This document shows, in pieces, positions 34,926 through 47,336 of a stretch of DNA of 64,000 nt (position 1 is the first letter of the stretch; every line of letters begins with the position of its first letter). The notes beneath the pieces are model-generated. The model was not told the origin of the DNA, ran no database searches, and saw only the letters and a program-made list of their open reading frames with translations. The position numbers and the translations under genes were made by a program. The DNA is from Plutella xylostella (lineage: Eukaryota > Arthropoda > Insecta > Lepidoptera > Plutellidae): NCBI RefSeq assembly GCF_932276165.1, contig NC_063983.1, positions 7,199,501 through 7,263,500 on the forward strand. The letters run 5' to 3'.

Positions 34926-36654
34926 ACTCAGAACTCTCAGAAGCTGTCAAGTGTCAACATCAACACATTGAGGTCGAGCGTATTTGAACGTACGGCAGCG
35001 CTGGAGTGGCATCTTCATTGCATCTGCTGCGTTCATGTTGACGCTAATTGTTTCCCGAGGAGACACTGTGACGTTCTTATTACATTTTACCGAGAAATGG
35101 ACGTTTTGTTCTCTGACCGTCCGTCCGTTCGTTCAATTGTCGCTACCTACGGCCTGGAAATGGCCACTTTATTGGAATCTTGAGGTTTCAATTTTAAAAG
35201 TCTCTTTAATTTTGTAAGATATTATACCTACTTACTTACCTAGCTATTGATAGATATACGGATTTAAGAGGTACCTATGTACCTACCAACCAAAGGGCTC
35301 ATTCTTAACAAAGAACTTTAGTTTAGTTCAAAGAGTTTTAAAACTCCCAATAATCAGCCATTCATTAAAACTAAGTGCTGCAACACGTAAACTCTTCACT
35401 AACAAATACAAAAAATACCTTATAAATGCTTCAAAGTTTCTGAAATTCGGGGCCAAGGGAGCCCGCACGGGTCGTCCAGTCCTGACTATGTTTAAGATGG
35501 GACCACTTCCATAATGTGCTGTGTAGTGTTGGTCCCGTTTTGATTTAATCAGTGAACCCAATAATAAAATAAAAATCCATAAACATACTCAATTTGTAAT
35601 ACCTAATTTGAAAATTCAAATATGATTTGCCGGGAAAATAATATGTTTTTTTTTATGTTTTCAGTGGGAAGTAATAATAAGGACCGTGAGAAAATAAATA
35701 AGTAGTAGAAAAAAGGTATAGTTAAGTTGATGTTTTGAGAACCATTTATTATCTACGTGACGAGTAACTGAGTCGTAATAACAACATAACGTGACAATGG
35801 TAGGTAATACCTAGGCTACATTATAAAAGAATTAAATAAACACGCTATAACCCGCTATAACTTCGCTGCGCTCTATCTAGATTCTTTCTTGTCGTTCGAT
35901 ATCAATAAGACAATAAGTGGATGTTTATTTTATGACTTCTTAAGTGAAAATCTCATAGTAACCATTCTAATAAGACAGAAAGAAAAACTTTAGTGTTTAA
36001 TAAAAAAAAAATTCCTCTTTCAATTATTTGTACAATAAATGCCTAATATAATTATGTTTTATATAAATTTAATGATAACCGATTAAGTACGTATGTACAA
36101 TCCTTTTTTAATTATTGCAATCGAGTTTAAATTATTACAGTACGTTTTGTCAGAATTCGGAGAAAGCTATATAAAAACAGTTATTGTCCACTATACTATT
36201 TCAAAATAAACAAAGGGTCTAACTTGATGTCCAATGAAGAATCACTGCTTTTTGATTCAACCCATAACGAATCTCCTACTCTCCTACTGCATCAATAATT
36301 CATTGCGTAAATTAGATTGCTGTGTTACCTTCAAACAGGAACAGTAGAATATAAATAAGTAAATAAAAGTTGGTTTTAAATTCACAGGCATCACCAGACT
36401 TTATAAAATTCAGTGGTCAGTTTATATTTTCTATACCCAGGTTATAGCTATTCTGTTTACATTGCCGCCATCTTTGTGATCCGTGCAACACGTGTTGACG
36501 TAGAATAGAATAAATAAATAGCTGATGCCATTTGTGGCAGCCGTCAGCGCGGTGGCACGCACAGCTGCGGTTGGGCCATGATTGTCTGCTGTCTACCTGC
36601 ATGTAGTAGTGATTCAGCGAACCAGGAAGTATTACTTCAACTTCAGTTTGGTAC

Positions 36655-36815
36655 TGCTGCGTACTATGGGGCGCAAGATTCACATGACAAGACTTGGAAC
36701 AATTTTGCGTCGCGCTCGCTCACAATGCGCGGCCTGGAGAGCGAGCGCGTAGAAAGATTTTTGTCACGTCTTCTTTTGCGCGTCTTGCGCCCCGTGCTAG
36801 GTATGCCGGCGATTC
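36655..36815. mobile_element. GC-rich inverted-repeat element with GGGGCGCAAGA ends
   Basis: Left GGGGCGCAAGATTCACATGACA and right (inverse) CGTCTTGCGCCCCG. Relatives of one end occur at 34665-34740 and 38825-38905 (catcttgcgccctgtgctagg). Confidence 0.6.
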
Positions 36816-37445
36816 ATTAAGGCCTATTAGTCCACATTTTTATCAGGTCTCCATTGCGTAGCCTCGGCCCTTACCATCATCGCAATATTTTAATATTATA
36901 TTTTTTGTTTTTTCAGGTAAAATATGAAAATAGTCATCATGCATGTGCCCGTAGGTAGTCCTAGATGGTAAAATACTTTTTCTATAAGGTTTACAATTTG
37001 TTATTAACAATAACTAAGAAATTACATTACATTATTAGCATATCCCTAGCAAAGAGAATTTAAAATACTGACGTGATCCCTAGGTAGAATATAATTATAC
37101 CTATTGTTCTAAAATATTTCAGTCATCATTTTGAACTTTAGCGCTTTGCAAACAAATAAAGAGTTGATTATGAGAACGGATGTTCAATATTACTGTCTTA
37201 ATTAGGAAACCGGGTGTGTTCATACAGACCGTTAGTGTTTTAGCTGTTTCGAATGAGTCACTAATCAGGATTCTGATAGTCTAAATATAAATACCTATTT
37301 CTTCTTCTTCTTCTTCTTGGCGTCCTATGACCCCCCCGTGGGCAAATACCTATTTAGCCCGCTGTAATCATACAAATATAGAGAGTAGTATTATTTATGA
37401 CTTTTTATAAATCATAAACATCATAGATGAATTCAACATGCATAA

Positions 37446-37749
37446 TACAGGGTGTTGCAAAAAGGGTCTAAGCCGAAATGGGTCATTCTGAACAACTTTT
37501 TTGGAAATTCGCGAAAAAATATATTCGTTCTCCATAGTCACGTCACCATTCACGTCACCAACAAAGTTTCTTTGGAAAATATTTTTTTATTTTCATGAAT
37601 TTTCAAAACTTGTAGAACAAAAGTTGTTCAGAATGACAATATTTTTTTATTTTCATGAATTTTCAAAACTTGTACAACAAAAGTTGTTCAGAATGACCCC
37701 CTGAGTCACCACTTTTCGGCTTAGTATAGCCTTTTTGGAACACCCTGTA
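37446..37749. mobile_element. MITE family M2 with internal tandem duplication
   Basis: Ends TACAGGGTGTTGCAAAAAGG and the inverse CCTTTTTGGAACACCCTGTA, flanked by TAA at 37443-37445 and 37750-37752. Subterminal ccgaaatggg and tttcggctt are inverted too. A segment of about 60 bp (37578-37637 and 37640-37698) is tandemly repeated. Confidence 0.85.
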
Positions 37750-37764
37750 TAATATGGTAATTTT

Positions 37765-37880
37765 CTAGTCATCATCATCAGCCAGCAATCGTCTGCTGTT
37801 GGACATAGGCATCCCAAAGGGCGCTCTGACTTCGACATTCCTCATCCACTGTGATCCACAGGGCCTGAGAGCGACCCGCG
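37765..37880 (-). mobile_element. LINE 3' end fragment
   Basis: catcatcatcagccagcaat then gtctgctgttggacataggc. This is the reverse complement of the tail type seen at 62939-63037, with the GAT-repeat tail at its left. Confidence 0.55.
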
Positions 37881-37979
37881 TTATACTTGCCTGTCTTTTC
37901 TATGAACTAAACCAAACAACAATCTAGAAAACTAGGAGACAATCAGAGGACCTAATCTAGACACTAATAAACCGATTGA

Positions 37980-38117
37980 ACAGTGAAAATCGACTTCAAT
38001 TTGTATGGCGCGGAGCTAGTGCAGCGCGTATACCGCTAGGTGGCGACTCTTTCTCTCCATACAAATTCGCGTTTACTCGCCACTACTCGAACGGTTCAAA
38101 AACTAGCACTCCGCATG
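37980..38117 (+). repeat. Dispersed repeat family R1, copy 2
   Basis: Contains ggcgcggagctagtgcagcg, ccgctaggtggcgac, ccatacaaattcgcgtttac and actagcactccgcatg. It matches 21803-21945 in inverse orientation. Confidence 0.75.
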
Positions 38118-38353
38118 CAGATCTATACTGTTTAGATCAAACTCAAATGAGCCTAGTGCCCAGTGCCCACAGATCGATGTGCGAATAGCACTTGATTATA
38201 CCTGACCGACTTTTCTTGCCATAATACATTAAACGTTCGTATTATCATGGATTCGACTCGCATTTGATATAATCTTGAGTTCGTGATGCAAAGCTAACGT
38301 CGCGTCGTCTTAAATATCGCCTGAAAATGATTGTCTTCTAATCTCGTCAAATA

Positions 38354-38490
38354 TACAGGATGATACGAAAGTGGTAAACAGTATACTTACTAAACCGAAA
38401 TGGGGTGAATCCCACCAACTTTTGTTCCTTAGATTGACCCCCTGAGTCACCTGCATTCGGCTTAGTATACCACTTTTGCAACATCCTGTA
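38354..38490. mobile_element. MITE family M2, short copy
   Basis: Ends TACAGGATGATACGAAAGTGG and the inverse CCACTTTTGCAACATCCTGTA. It shares gacccc, ctgagtcacc and ttcggcttagtata with 37446-37749. Confidence 0.8.
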
Positions 38491-39459
38491 TGAGTATATT
38501 TTTTCTTTGAACCCCTGTAAACGCATAACCTTCTTCTATTTTCAAGATCGGAAGGTAAAGGTCACAACAACACGGTGAGGCAACCTAAGGGCTATTTCCA
38601 CTACACGGATTCTGGTTATATGGTGATAAGTACAAGCCCCTAGTCAAACTGTATCTGTAGTATCTGTACTACTTACCACAAAAAACTTTAAACACTGTTT
38701 AACAAGTGTTTTAAACGAAATTTGACAGATTTTGTAGGCGTTTGACAGCGCTAAACACCTGTTAAATGCTGTCTAAGCTTTTGTGGTAAAGCCCATAGTG
38801 TCCTTTGATTAAGGTTTTTTTAGTAGAGGTCTGAGTAAGCGCGACGGACAACTTTTGTCATGTCTTAGCATGCGCATCTTGCGCCCTGTGCTAGGCCTTC
38901 TGAATAAAGTAGAGTGCGATTGCATTTCAAAAATGAAAAACACAATTTAAGCAAAACGTAATTTAGTATTTTCCTTTTATGTGTCCTTAATTATTAGCCT
39001 ACTTAAAGGAATCTATAGAAAATACGAGTAAAAATCCTCTAGCAGAACTAGTAGAAAAGGGTTCTGAAACTTTCCTACCTATAGAGCTTTGGAATTGGGG
39101 CGACCTAAAAGATTACTAGGCTCGATATTAGGGTACCTAAAGCCTCAATAAATATTCTAAGGAATCTCAACTTAAGCTTGCGGGCTACCACAAAGGTTAC
39201 CGTAAAATAAAGTAGTATTGTGGCTGTATTTATTTTGTAGCTAAGGGATTCGATGTTAATAAAATATTATGATTTGCATCACTGGAGCTCTGAAAATAGG
39301 TGTGTTTTGCCTGAAAAGAGGCATAAAAGTAGCTCTTTTAAGCTTTTTAGCCATTTGCCATCTAAAATGCGATGAGTGATGATCAATTTCAACAGCCTTC
39401 TTAAACCAAACACCTGATAATTTATTAAATAACGTGTTATGAAGATGGGGGTTTTTTGA

Positions 39460-39637
39460 GGCCTATTTTCACCATAGTCTATTAGATGATTTAACACCCC
39501 TGTTACATTGTAAATGTCATCTAAAATAAAATTTACATATTGAACTCCTCACAAATGTTTCAAAATTCAATAACTCATCCCTTGTTATAATGTAACAGTG
39601 GTGTTAATGCTCTAACAGAGTATGGTGAAACTAGGCG
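39460..39637. mobile_element. MITE with long imperfect inverted repeats
   Basis: Left GGCCTATTTTCACCATAGTC and, on the inverse right side, CGCCTAGTTTCACCATACTC; similarity continues through TTAACACC and TGTTACATT. 178 bp. Confidence 0.75.
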
Positions 39638-40100
39638 TTAGCATACTTCATTGCAAATTCTCCCGGACACGTTAATTCACACACATATCCGCATATTAGG
39701 TACTCTGTTACTCAGTCACTGACCATTCCACTCTGTCTGCTCTCTGCTATTGCCATGCATTCATTCATTTAACATACGAGAAGTAGATGAGTTAATTTAA
39801 ACTCTCCACCCGTAGCTACAGATACGATATTCCAGTGCAGGACGGCGTTATGCCCGTTGCGTATAAATTGAAAGTTGACATAGGTCAATTCGGTGCCAAC
39901 GAAATTAATTAGAGTCCAGCATTTCACTACTGGCTATAAATTATGAAGAAAGTTTATTATGATGTGCGATTGAATTCTTGTCACGGACTCGCAGACATTA
40001 CATTTTTTATTTGGTGCGTGCCGTGGCGTACAAGCACAACTCAATTGGTTTGGACCTGGAAAGTTTTGAATTTTGAGCTGGAGGGTTATTCCAGAGTCCA

Positions 40101-41000
40101 GCAGGGCGATCACGAAAAACAGAGCTAACGTATACGTAGAATCGAATGCGAGTGCGACAACTGTCAATTCGATAGGTAAAAAAACCGACTTCAAAAACCA
40201 CTAAAATGTAAGAAATAATTTACATCAATTTTATGTGACATTACAAAATATACCTAAGCAGGAACTGTTCTTTTTTGATGTTGGTGCGGTGACAAAGTAA
40301 TCTGAAGAAATATGGCACCAACTTCAAAAAATATCAGTTCCTGCTTAGGTATATTTGTAATGTCACATAAAATTTATGTAAATTATTTCTTACATTTTAG
40401 TGGTTTTTGAAGTCGGTTTTTGAATTTTTAAAATTATTATTTTATTTTATTGTTTTTAGTTAATTTTCAATAATATTCATTCAAAAGTACGATGCAAATG
40501 ATACCAATAAGTCCTACTAGTCAATACAAATCATTCAAGCCTAAACACGAGGTAGTTGCTATATACCGTTGAGGAGTTCCTTTGACTGCCTTCCGTTTCC
40601 ATCATCAGATCAGCTCAAGGTCACCATCATATTTTTTTGTTATAAGAACTATATTTACGTTCTAAATTTCATTAGAATCGGTTTATAGGTGTCCAAAATG
40701 GAAATTAATACCCTGTTTTTACCCCTTTACCCACCCTTGGGGGTGAGATAAAATTCTGAAAAAAATGGGACCACTTGGAAGCTCAACACAATACAACATA
40801 TCCTTATCAATCGGTCCATAAACGGCGGAGTAATCGGTGAACATACATAAAAAATATAAAAAAAAAACAAAAAAAAAAGATCCCGACGAATTGAGAACCT
40901 CCACCTTTTTTTGAAGTCGGTTAAAAAGTGTTCGAAAGTGCTGTCAAGTTGACACTAGTCGCACTCGCATTCGATTCTATATTTTTCGTGATCGCCCTGC
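40101..41000. mobile_element. 900 bp inverted-repeat element with inner foldback
   Basis: Both ends carry a perfect 19 bp inverted repeat, GCAGGGCGATCACGAAAAA. Inside, a second inverted segment (AGAATCGAATGCGAGTGCGAC, both sides) and ACCGACTTCAAAAA follow. Between 40182 and 40423 lies a further near-perfect foldback of about 85 bp arms. No coding frame of note; a nonautonomous element, possibly composite. Confidence 0.75.
40182..40423. repeat. Inner foldback
   Basis: Arms begin aaaccgacttcaaaaaccac and end gtggtttttgaagtcggttt, with a 70-80 bp loop. Arm similarity runs through taagaaataatttacat and acctaagcaggaactg. Confidence 0.8.
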
Positions 41001-41423
41001 AGGTTATCCATTCCTGAGTTACGGAGATAATCTCCAATGCCGAGATATCGCCAAAATTACGTTTAAGTATCTCGGGTGAAAATTAAGTTACGCTAATCTG
41101 GCGATCTCACGTAAAAATCTATTTTATTTTTTACTTGGTCCTAATAATTTATATTAGTAGGTACATAAATACGTTCCCATTAGATAATAAAATACAATTC
41201 CTGTACCTAACTGTACGAAAAGCAGTAGGTACTTATACGTAATCAAGTTGATTGAATGAAACGCGCGGCTTATGAATTATTTATTGATTTGATTAATGAA
41301 TCGTATTCTGCGGCGGGAAATTCAATGAAAAAGTTAATTCAAACTCTATACAATTTATGGCTTTTACATAATCATAATTCTCTACATTCAATTTTATGAG
41401 CGCCACGAAAGACAACTGCAATA

Positions 41424-41530
41424 CAGGGTGTTAAGAATAGGGTTAGTATAGTAGAACAGGGTAGATCTCAGAGGGTCAAACTCGAAAGTTTTTACTATGG
41501 TGTATACAATTTGTTTTCACGAATTTCCAA
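41424..41530. repeat. M2 family end, solitary
   Basis: Starts tacagggtgttaagaatagg and continues with subterminal-like gggttagtatag. No partner end was seen nearby. A similar lone end is at 49466-49510 (tacagggtgttgtaaaaagg). Confidence 0.5.
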
Positions 41531-41772
41531 AGTTTAAAAAAAGTACACGCACTTGTGTGAATTTCTATACAAAGCGATATATTATCCTTTCCTTACGATG
41601 CCGAAAGGTGGATGCTTACCTTAAATGTATACTTTTTTCATGCCACATTCATCCCCTAGGGGGCGTCACAAGTCTCAACAATCCATCTTTGTCTCTCACC
41701 TTCCTTATCCATAAACTACGGGCTCTGTCTATCCAAGGTCGACAATGCTGAAGGGTGACTCTAGCTCACTAA

Positions 41773-41908
41773 GGGCCACTTGCAGAAACATATTAAATCT
41801 AGATTTAGTGTCAAATCTCGATTTAAGAAACGTCAGTCCATATAAAATTTGACACTATATCGAGATTTAACACTAAATCTAGATTTAATAAGTTTCTGCA
41901 AGTGGCGC
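41773..41908. mobile_element. MITE, near-perfect palindrome, TAA target duplication
   Basis: Left GGGCCACTTGCAGAAAC and right (inverse) GCGCCACTTGCAGAAAC, continuing through TATTAAATCTAGATTTAGTG for over 45 bp. TAA flanks it at 41770-41772 and 41909-41911. PIF/Harbinger-type by duplication. Confidence 0.9.
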
Positions 41909-41974
41909 TAAGACTCTGATAAGAACGAACTAACGATAGCTATCTAGTAATCGGTACGTTTTAATAGTTGACTT

Positions 41975-42200
41975 AACCCCGACGCAAAAAGGATGTTATA
42001 AGTTTAACGTGTCTGTGCGTTTGTGTATCTATCTGTGGTAGCGTAGCTTCGATGCGGCTGAACCGATTTCGTTTAGGTTTTTTTCCGGATCATAGGTAGA
42101 TAATGTTACCCCGAGTGTTGTTAGCCATATTTGATCAAAATCGGCTTAGCCGTTCAAAAGTTATGGGACTTTAACTGATGAATGTCGGGGGTTTTTAACG
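41975..42200 (+). repeat. Dispersed repeat family R2
   Basis: Contains accccgacgcaaaaaggatg, gcggctgaaccgatttcg and atcaaaatcggcttagccg. This type of sequence is common in lepidopteran introns; its class is not clear here. Confidence 0.55.
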
Positions 42201-42970
42201 TGGTTCGTTTATTCTTTCGCCATTTCTTTCCTCCTGAATGGCGGGGCCTTTGTGAAATGGTGGTAGAGTAATATTATGACTTTTGACAAGTAATTGTAAA
42301 ATTCTACGTCAAGAAATAAACGATTTCATTTCATTTCTTAAGCTAGAATACCCTCAGCCGTCACAGATCGACCCAATTCAGGTTTGCCACTCGGGAACTT
42401 GTCTACCAATTTTCGGATCTTCCACAGACGTAACCCAATGCTAATGCTATAAAGCAATTTTATAAAGCACCGTGTTTTTTTGTAGCGCCATATTTAGTTA
42501 GGTAACTATACCGCAATTTTTTTTTCATTGATACAATGGTTGAAACTAGTTAGATTTTAAAACGGTCTGACGGTTAACAAAATGCGGACAGTCTTTTTCT
42601 TTTTTTTTGTGACACACCATCTAGTACGTATATTGTTTATCTAAGATAGCCATCTCAACATCATTAATTCACGACCACAACACGTAACCCGCAGTAATAG
42701 ATACTGATATTGCAGAAACTACCACTCTCGATGAGTAAGTATTATTATTTTGTTTCCGCTTAGTGAGCAGACATTTCGATTTCAATGAGAATTCTTTTAC
42801 GACATCTCCCAATGGACGTAGAAAATGTGTATAGTTAGATGTGTAGAGTTTAGATTATACGAGTATAATCTGTTCAGCCACGGTATGTTATGATTTAGGC
42901 TGCGTTTCCAGTAGGCAAAATGATCGTCGTCGATTGAGTCAGCGGTTTAGTATGCCGAATAGTTATTCAT

Positions 42971-43179
42971 TACTAGCTGTTCCCGCGCGCTTCGCTTCGC
43001 CTCAAAAAGTTTTCCCGTGGGAATTCCGGGATAAAAAGTAACCTATGTTCTTTCTCAGGGTCTAGACCGTATGTATACCAAGTTTCATTCAAATCCGTTC
43101 AGCAGTTTTGGCGTGAAAGAGTAACAGACAGACAGACAGACACAGTTACTTTCGCATTTATAATATTATAGTAAGGATG
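42971..43179 (-). mobile_element. Microsatellite-bearing element family M3, copy 1
   Basis: Runs from ctagctgttcccgcg to cgcatttataatattatag with an internal CAGA repeat. Inverse-oriented copies are at 47926-48148 and 62348-62546. It resembles the lepidopteran microsatellite-associated (MINE-like) elements, some linked to Helitrons; that assignment is from memory. Confidence 0.8.
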
Positions 43180-45403
43180 AGCCGTTTTCCTTGACAGCTG
43201 TTAGTTGAGTTTTTGAGTAAGCCAATAGATGTCGTGATGACATAGTGTACAGTACTGTCAAATATTGCACACACAGAGCAAACAGGTTGACGTTTTAAAT
43301 TTCAGAATAAGAATTAAGAACTCACTACTTTTAATAGTATCTCTATTTAGTCTAGTTTACAAGTCCAGAATGTTTATTTTCGAAGCGTCGTTGTGTTAGG
43401 GAACACATGAGGGCAGAGATATATAATTTCTTCCGTTGAAATAAGATGAGAGCTGACATAAAATCGGTGTACTTAGGGTTTTACAGTTCTAAAACCCAAC
43501 ACAACTCAGACAGCGCCATCTTTTTCTCCAAAACAGTAAACTTTTTTTTTAAAACAAGCGGTTCATTATTTGCTAGCTAATTAAAACGGGCGAAAAGTTT
43601 ACCTACTAAGGCAACACAGCCTTAGATTGTAACTGAAATACCAAACCTAGTACCTAGCGCTAATGTGACAAATAAAATACAAGTTTGGTCAGTTTGAATT
43701 GTAATATCTGCCTGTAGGGCCGAATGTGTATTTTTTTATTATCAAAAGCGCGGATTAGACTCCGACAAAACTGCACAAAACGTAGCGAATACGAGAGCGT
43801 CTACGCGTCGAGGCCCTATTCGGCAGAGCTTGCCAGTAGTTTTAATAATAGTGACCAGTTTTGTTTTGAATGACCCAAGACAAACCCTCTCCTAGAGAGT
43901 ATTGAGTGTACAGCTTAACGAACAACAAAACCACGGCTAGACAACAGTGCAATGCTTAGCCTGTTGCACTCATTATCTGTATAAACGGCAACGCTTTATG
44001 TCACTTTCATATCTTTAATACCTCGTTTGAACATCCTTTATATCAAAGTTTCCTTTGTGCATCGCTTCATTACCCGTTCTGAGGATTTAATGTTTATTAT
44101 GAGCTTTCGAAATGGTCTCTATTCTGCGAAGCAGATTTGTATGACTATGTCTAAGTTACGAAACTCTTAAATGGGGTGGTATTTTATGAATGACCGATTC
44201 AATGTATGTACCTACATTGAACAAAAGAGTTAAAGTATCCATCCAAAGGCCCCACAGAGCAACAGTTTGGGAGTGTCACAGGTGCAACATAGGTGACAGG
44301 CTGTGGTGGCTGATCTGACGATTGTACGTTATTATTACATACGACTTGCATACGACACAATGTTATACTCTGTCGGCGTTGGTTGCCATCAATCAATATC
44401 ATTCGTAACATTTTGTAAATAATCCAATTGGATTCATCCATATACATTTATCTCTAACTCATGCACTTTGTTATTAAATTTAGTAGAGCTACTTAAATGT
44501 TTATTATCCGATCAGAAATTCCATTAATTTATTTGAAAGGCAAGCGATTCGATTCATTTATTAACAATACCAAGATGACACCTTGTGCGCGATCATGCTT
44601 AGCTAGAGAAAATCTAATTGAAATTCCATTTGAATTATTTATAGAGTTAGATTAGATGAGTTACATCGTATGTAGGTGGGTAACTGAGGAGAAATAGAGG
44701 GTTGTTATAAACAGGGTAGGTATATACAGTTAAGCGAAAAGGGATGACTCGGAGGGTTTTACTGTAACTATGTAATACGTAAAAAAAACATACTTCTACA
44801 TGATAACATAAGTTTTTAATATTATGGAAAATTCCTCCAATTTTCCAATAAAATCTTATTAAATTTTGGAACATAAAAACCTATATAAACACTAATTTAG
44901 TGACCCAGCTTTGGGTTACAATACTTTACCACTTCTTCAATAGTCTGTTAAGTTGGAAGTTAAGCTGTCTATCTGAAAACTGCTTGTGAAAGAAAAGCGC
45001 AGCGCACTTTATTTTTCAGTCAATAGTAAAAAAAAACGCTAACCTTGTTTCACAAACTTCATCAGACTCTGCGACTGAAGTCCCAACCACGCATGTCCCT
45101 GAATTACGGAGAAGAAAACTTTTATTCCTTTTCAGTAATACTGAAAATAGTGTGCGGTGAAAAAACAGTTTAGGGATAGGTCACTAGGGAAATTACAAAA
45201 ACAGTAGGTGATTTGTGCTGCTTGTTGTGAATTGCGTTTATTTACAGTTGTTTTAAGATATCATTTTTTTTAATGCATGTAAATTTGTTTTTTTTTTCGT
45301 AGAACTTTGTCAAATACGACGAAATACTCGATGACATTTAGGTAACATTTTTACGAAATAATCTTACTGCCAGTAAGATTACACCCGAGTCCGCGTTGTT
45401 CTA
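43180..45403. other. No gene or clear repeat seen
   Basis: AT-rich noncoding sequence. Open frames on both strands lack motifs. Confidence 0.5.
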
Positions 45404-45540
45404 TGGCCAGTTTCAATAACTCTATCTACCGATGACTGGTAGTTACTTTCATACTTTTTTACACATCAAGTTACAACCTGTCTAAATTGTATGTAAGTAA
45501 CTACCAGTCTGTGGTAGATAAAGTTATTGAAACTGGCAGT
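45404..45540. mobile_element. MITE family M1, copy 2
   Basis: Left GGCCAGTTTCAATAACTC, right (inverse) CTGCCAGTTTCAATAAC, with TACCGATGACTGGTAGTTAC and its inverse inside. 137 bp. Confidence 0.85.
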
Positions 45541-45824
45541 TAAAAGAAATGTGTAAAATTTAACTTAAGAAGAAAACAGCCAGATTAGACCTACTGAAAA
45601 ACCGTAGACGCCTTAGGTAGACGCGATGCCCACGATGCGTGTCATATCATAACAAGTGACAGTCGGCGGCGGGGTCGACGACCGCGCCAGTCAGCTGTCT
45701 CGTGCAGTGTTGCACTCTGCACTGCGCCCTTCGACACTGCGGCACCGGCTAGGGATGGGACGCCGTGGCTGACAGTTATATCGATAGAGATTATGATTTA
45801 ATGATATACATGTAATGTAATTTG

Positions 45825-45910
45825 TAAAAATTGACGTTCATCAGAAAATTTTATATTTGTACGATGAATAAAAAAATATGACTTTGGCTTTGACTTTGAC
45901 TTTACACTCA
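45825..45910 (+). repeat. Family R3 tail, copy 2
   Basis: attgacgttcatcagaaaat then tttatatttgtacgatgaat, followed by a short GACTTTG repeat. Confidence 0.7.
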
Positions 45911-46539
45911 CGAGTAAAGATAGAAAACTTACATCTGCCCTTGATGTTCCATATGGCACTGGAACGGTTGCATTGCACGTGAGTCTAATATAAAAATCTT
46001 ATAGGAATTAGGTATTTTTGAATTAGACATTTTTAGAACAAAACTAGACAGCACTAAAGATAGTGACTCCCCCGGTGCAAACTGTTTGATCCTAAGATTA
46101 ATATTTTATCGGTGGAAATAAAGAATTGAAAAATTATTTCACCATAGCTTACATTACATTAGCTACATCATACGAGTAACGTAAAGAAATCAAAAGAACA
46201 CGATATGAAAGTCAACTGGACAAATTAACTATAAAACATCGAAAGAGTTGTAATTTCAACATGATGATGGCACATCCCTAGAACCACAGCATGTTTCATG
46301 TCGCACTATAAATGACCAGATCTTAGCTGAATGGCCTCTTTGTACAGGATAATGGCCTACCGAATGGCTATAGCGGATCCTCTTTGGGTTACAATGTTCT
46401 GTTGAGTCTTCGCCGCTGTGAATAGAGGTCAAAATTGATGACTTTTTAATCAAAAATACTTAACTAACATTGTTATGAATGCTATGAAAAGAAAATTCTC
46501 AGAGCGTTTTCCAATAACTTAAAAACACAGCCTAGGGTT

Positions 46540-46937
46540 TTTTTTTTAAGATTTTTTTATCACGACCGAATGCCGTAGTGGTTAGTGACCCTGACTACTG
46601 AGCCGATGGTCCCGGGTTCGATTCCCGGCCGGGGCAGATATTTGTTTAAACACAGATATTTGTTCTCGGGTCTTGGATGTGCCCGTAAAATGGCAATAGG
46701 CCCGCCCCCTATTACATTGGGACTAACATAACACTCTGGCGAAAAGTGGGTGCAGCAATGCACCTCTGCCTACCCCGCAAGGGAGTAGGTACATTAATAT
46801 AAGGCAAGTGAGTGAGTGCGTGTTTTTTTTTAAATTATTTTTTTATTATCACTCTACAGACTTTATGTCCGTGCCTTTTTGAGAGATCAATATATTGTAA
46901 GAGTTTGGTTGTTTTTTATCTTCATCTTTTAACTACT
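46540..46937 (-). mobile_element. Retroinserted segment with 14 bp target duplication, hosting a SINE
   Basis: CACAGCCTAGGGTT occurs at 46526-46539 and 46938-46951. Read on the minus strand the insert starts at 46937 and ends in an A-rich tail next to 46540. Within it lies the SINE at 46561-46836, so two insertion events are stacked. Confidence 0.7.
46561..46836 (+). mobile_element. tRNA-derived SINE (family B), copy 2
   Basis: The head has gtagtggttagtgaccctga and B box gggttcgattcccgg; the body matches 31093-31357 inversely (gcaataggcccgccccctat). ATTTTTTTAT flanks it at 46551-46560 and 46837-46846. Confidence 0.9.
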
Positions 46938-47284
46938 CACAGCCTAGGGTTAACTTTAACAATATCATCTTCCTGAACAATACTAGACTAGACTTGTAAA
47001 TACATCAGTTGCGTACTTATTATATTAATATTTTGTAGTATTTATTACAAAAATATTCACATTTTCTTTCAATAAAAATAATAAAATATACCTACAGCGT
47101 GGAATATTATCAGCGACAATAACATGAGACTATATTTTATCTAGAGGCAAGTAGGTATTTGAGTTTCCAAATCTGAAACATACCTAAGCAAATTCCCAAA
47201 ATCAAAGAGTAACGGTAACACTTTCAATGACAAAGACCGTAATCACAATCGGAATGCAAATCGAAAGGATCGCGACGGTAGACA

Positions 47285-47336
47285 ACGCGCGTACACACGC
47301 GTGCATCGCGCGTGCATCGCGCGTGACGCACGCACG
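47285..47336. repeat. Alternating purine-pyrimidine CG/CA tract
   Basis: acgcgcgtacacacgcgtgc then two copies of atcgcgcgtgc. Unusually CpG-rich for this region and able in principle to adopt Z-DNA. Confidence 0.6.

Larger units (their letters stand above)
31372..37442. other. Intergenic or first-intron sequence, no gene seen
   Basis: Mostly AT-rich with scattered repeat pieces (32020-32160, 33125-33205, 34660-34925, 36655-36815). No open frame shows recognisable motifs. Confidence 0.5.

Noticed and set aside
45650..45780. GC-rich patch considered as a promoter
   Set aside because: No leader-like sequence, donor or initiator follows; left uncalled.
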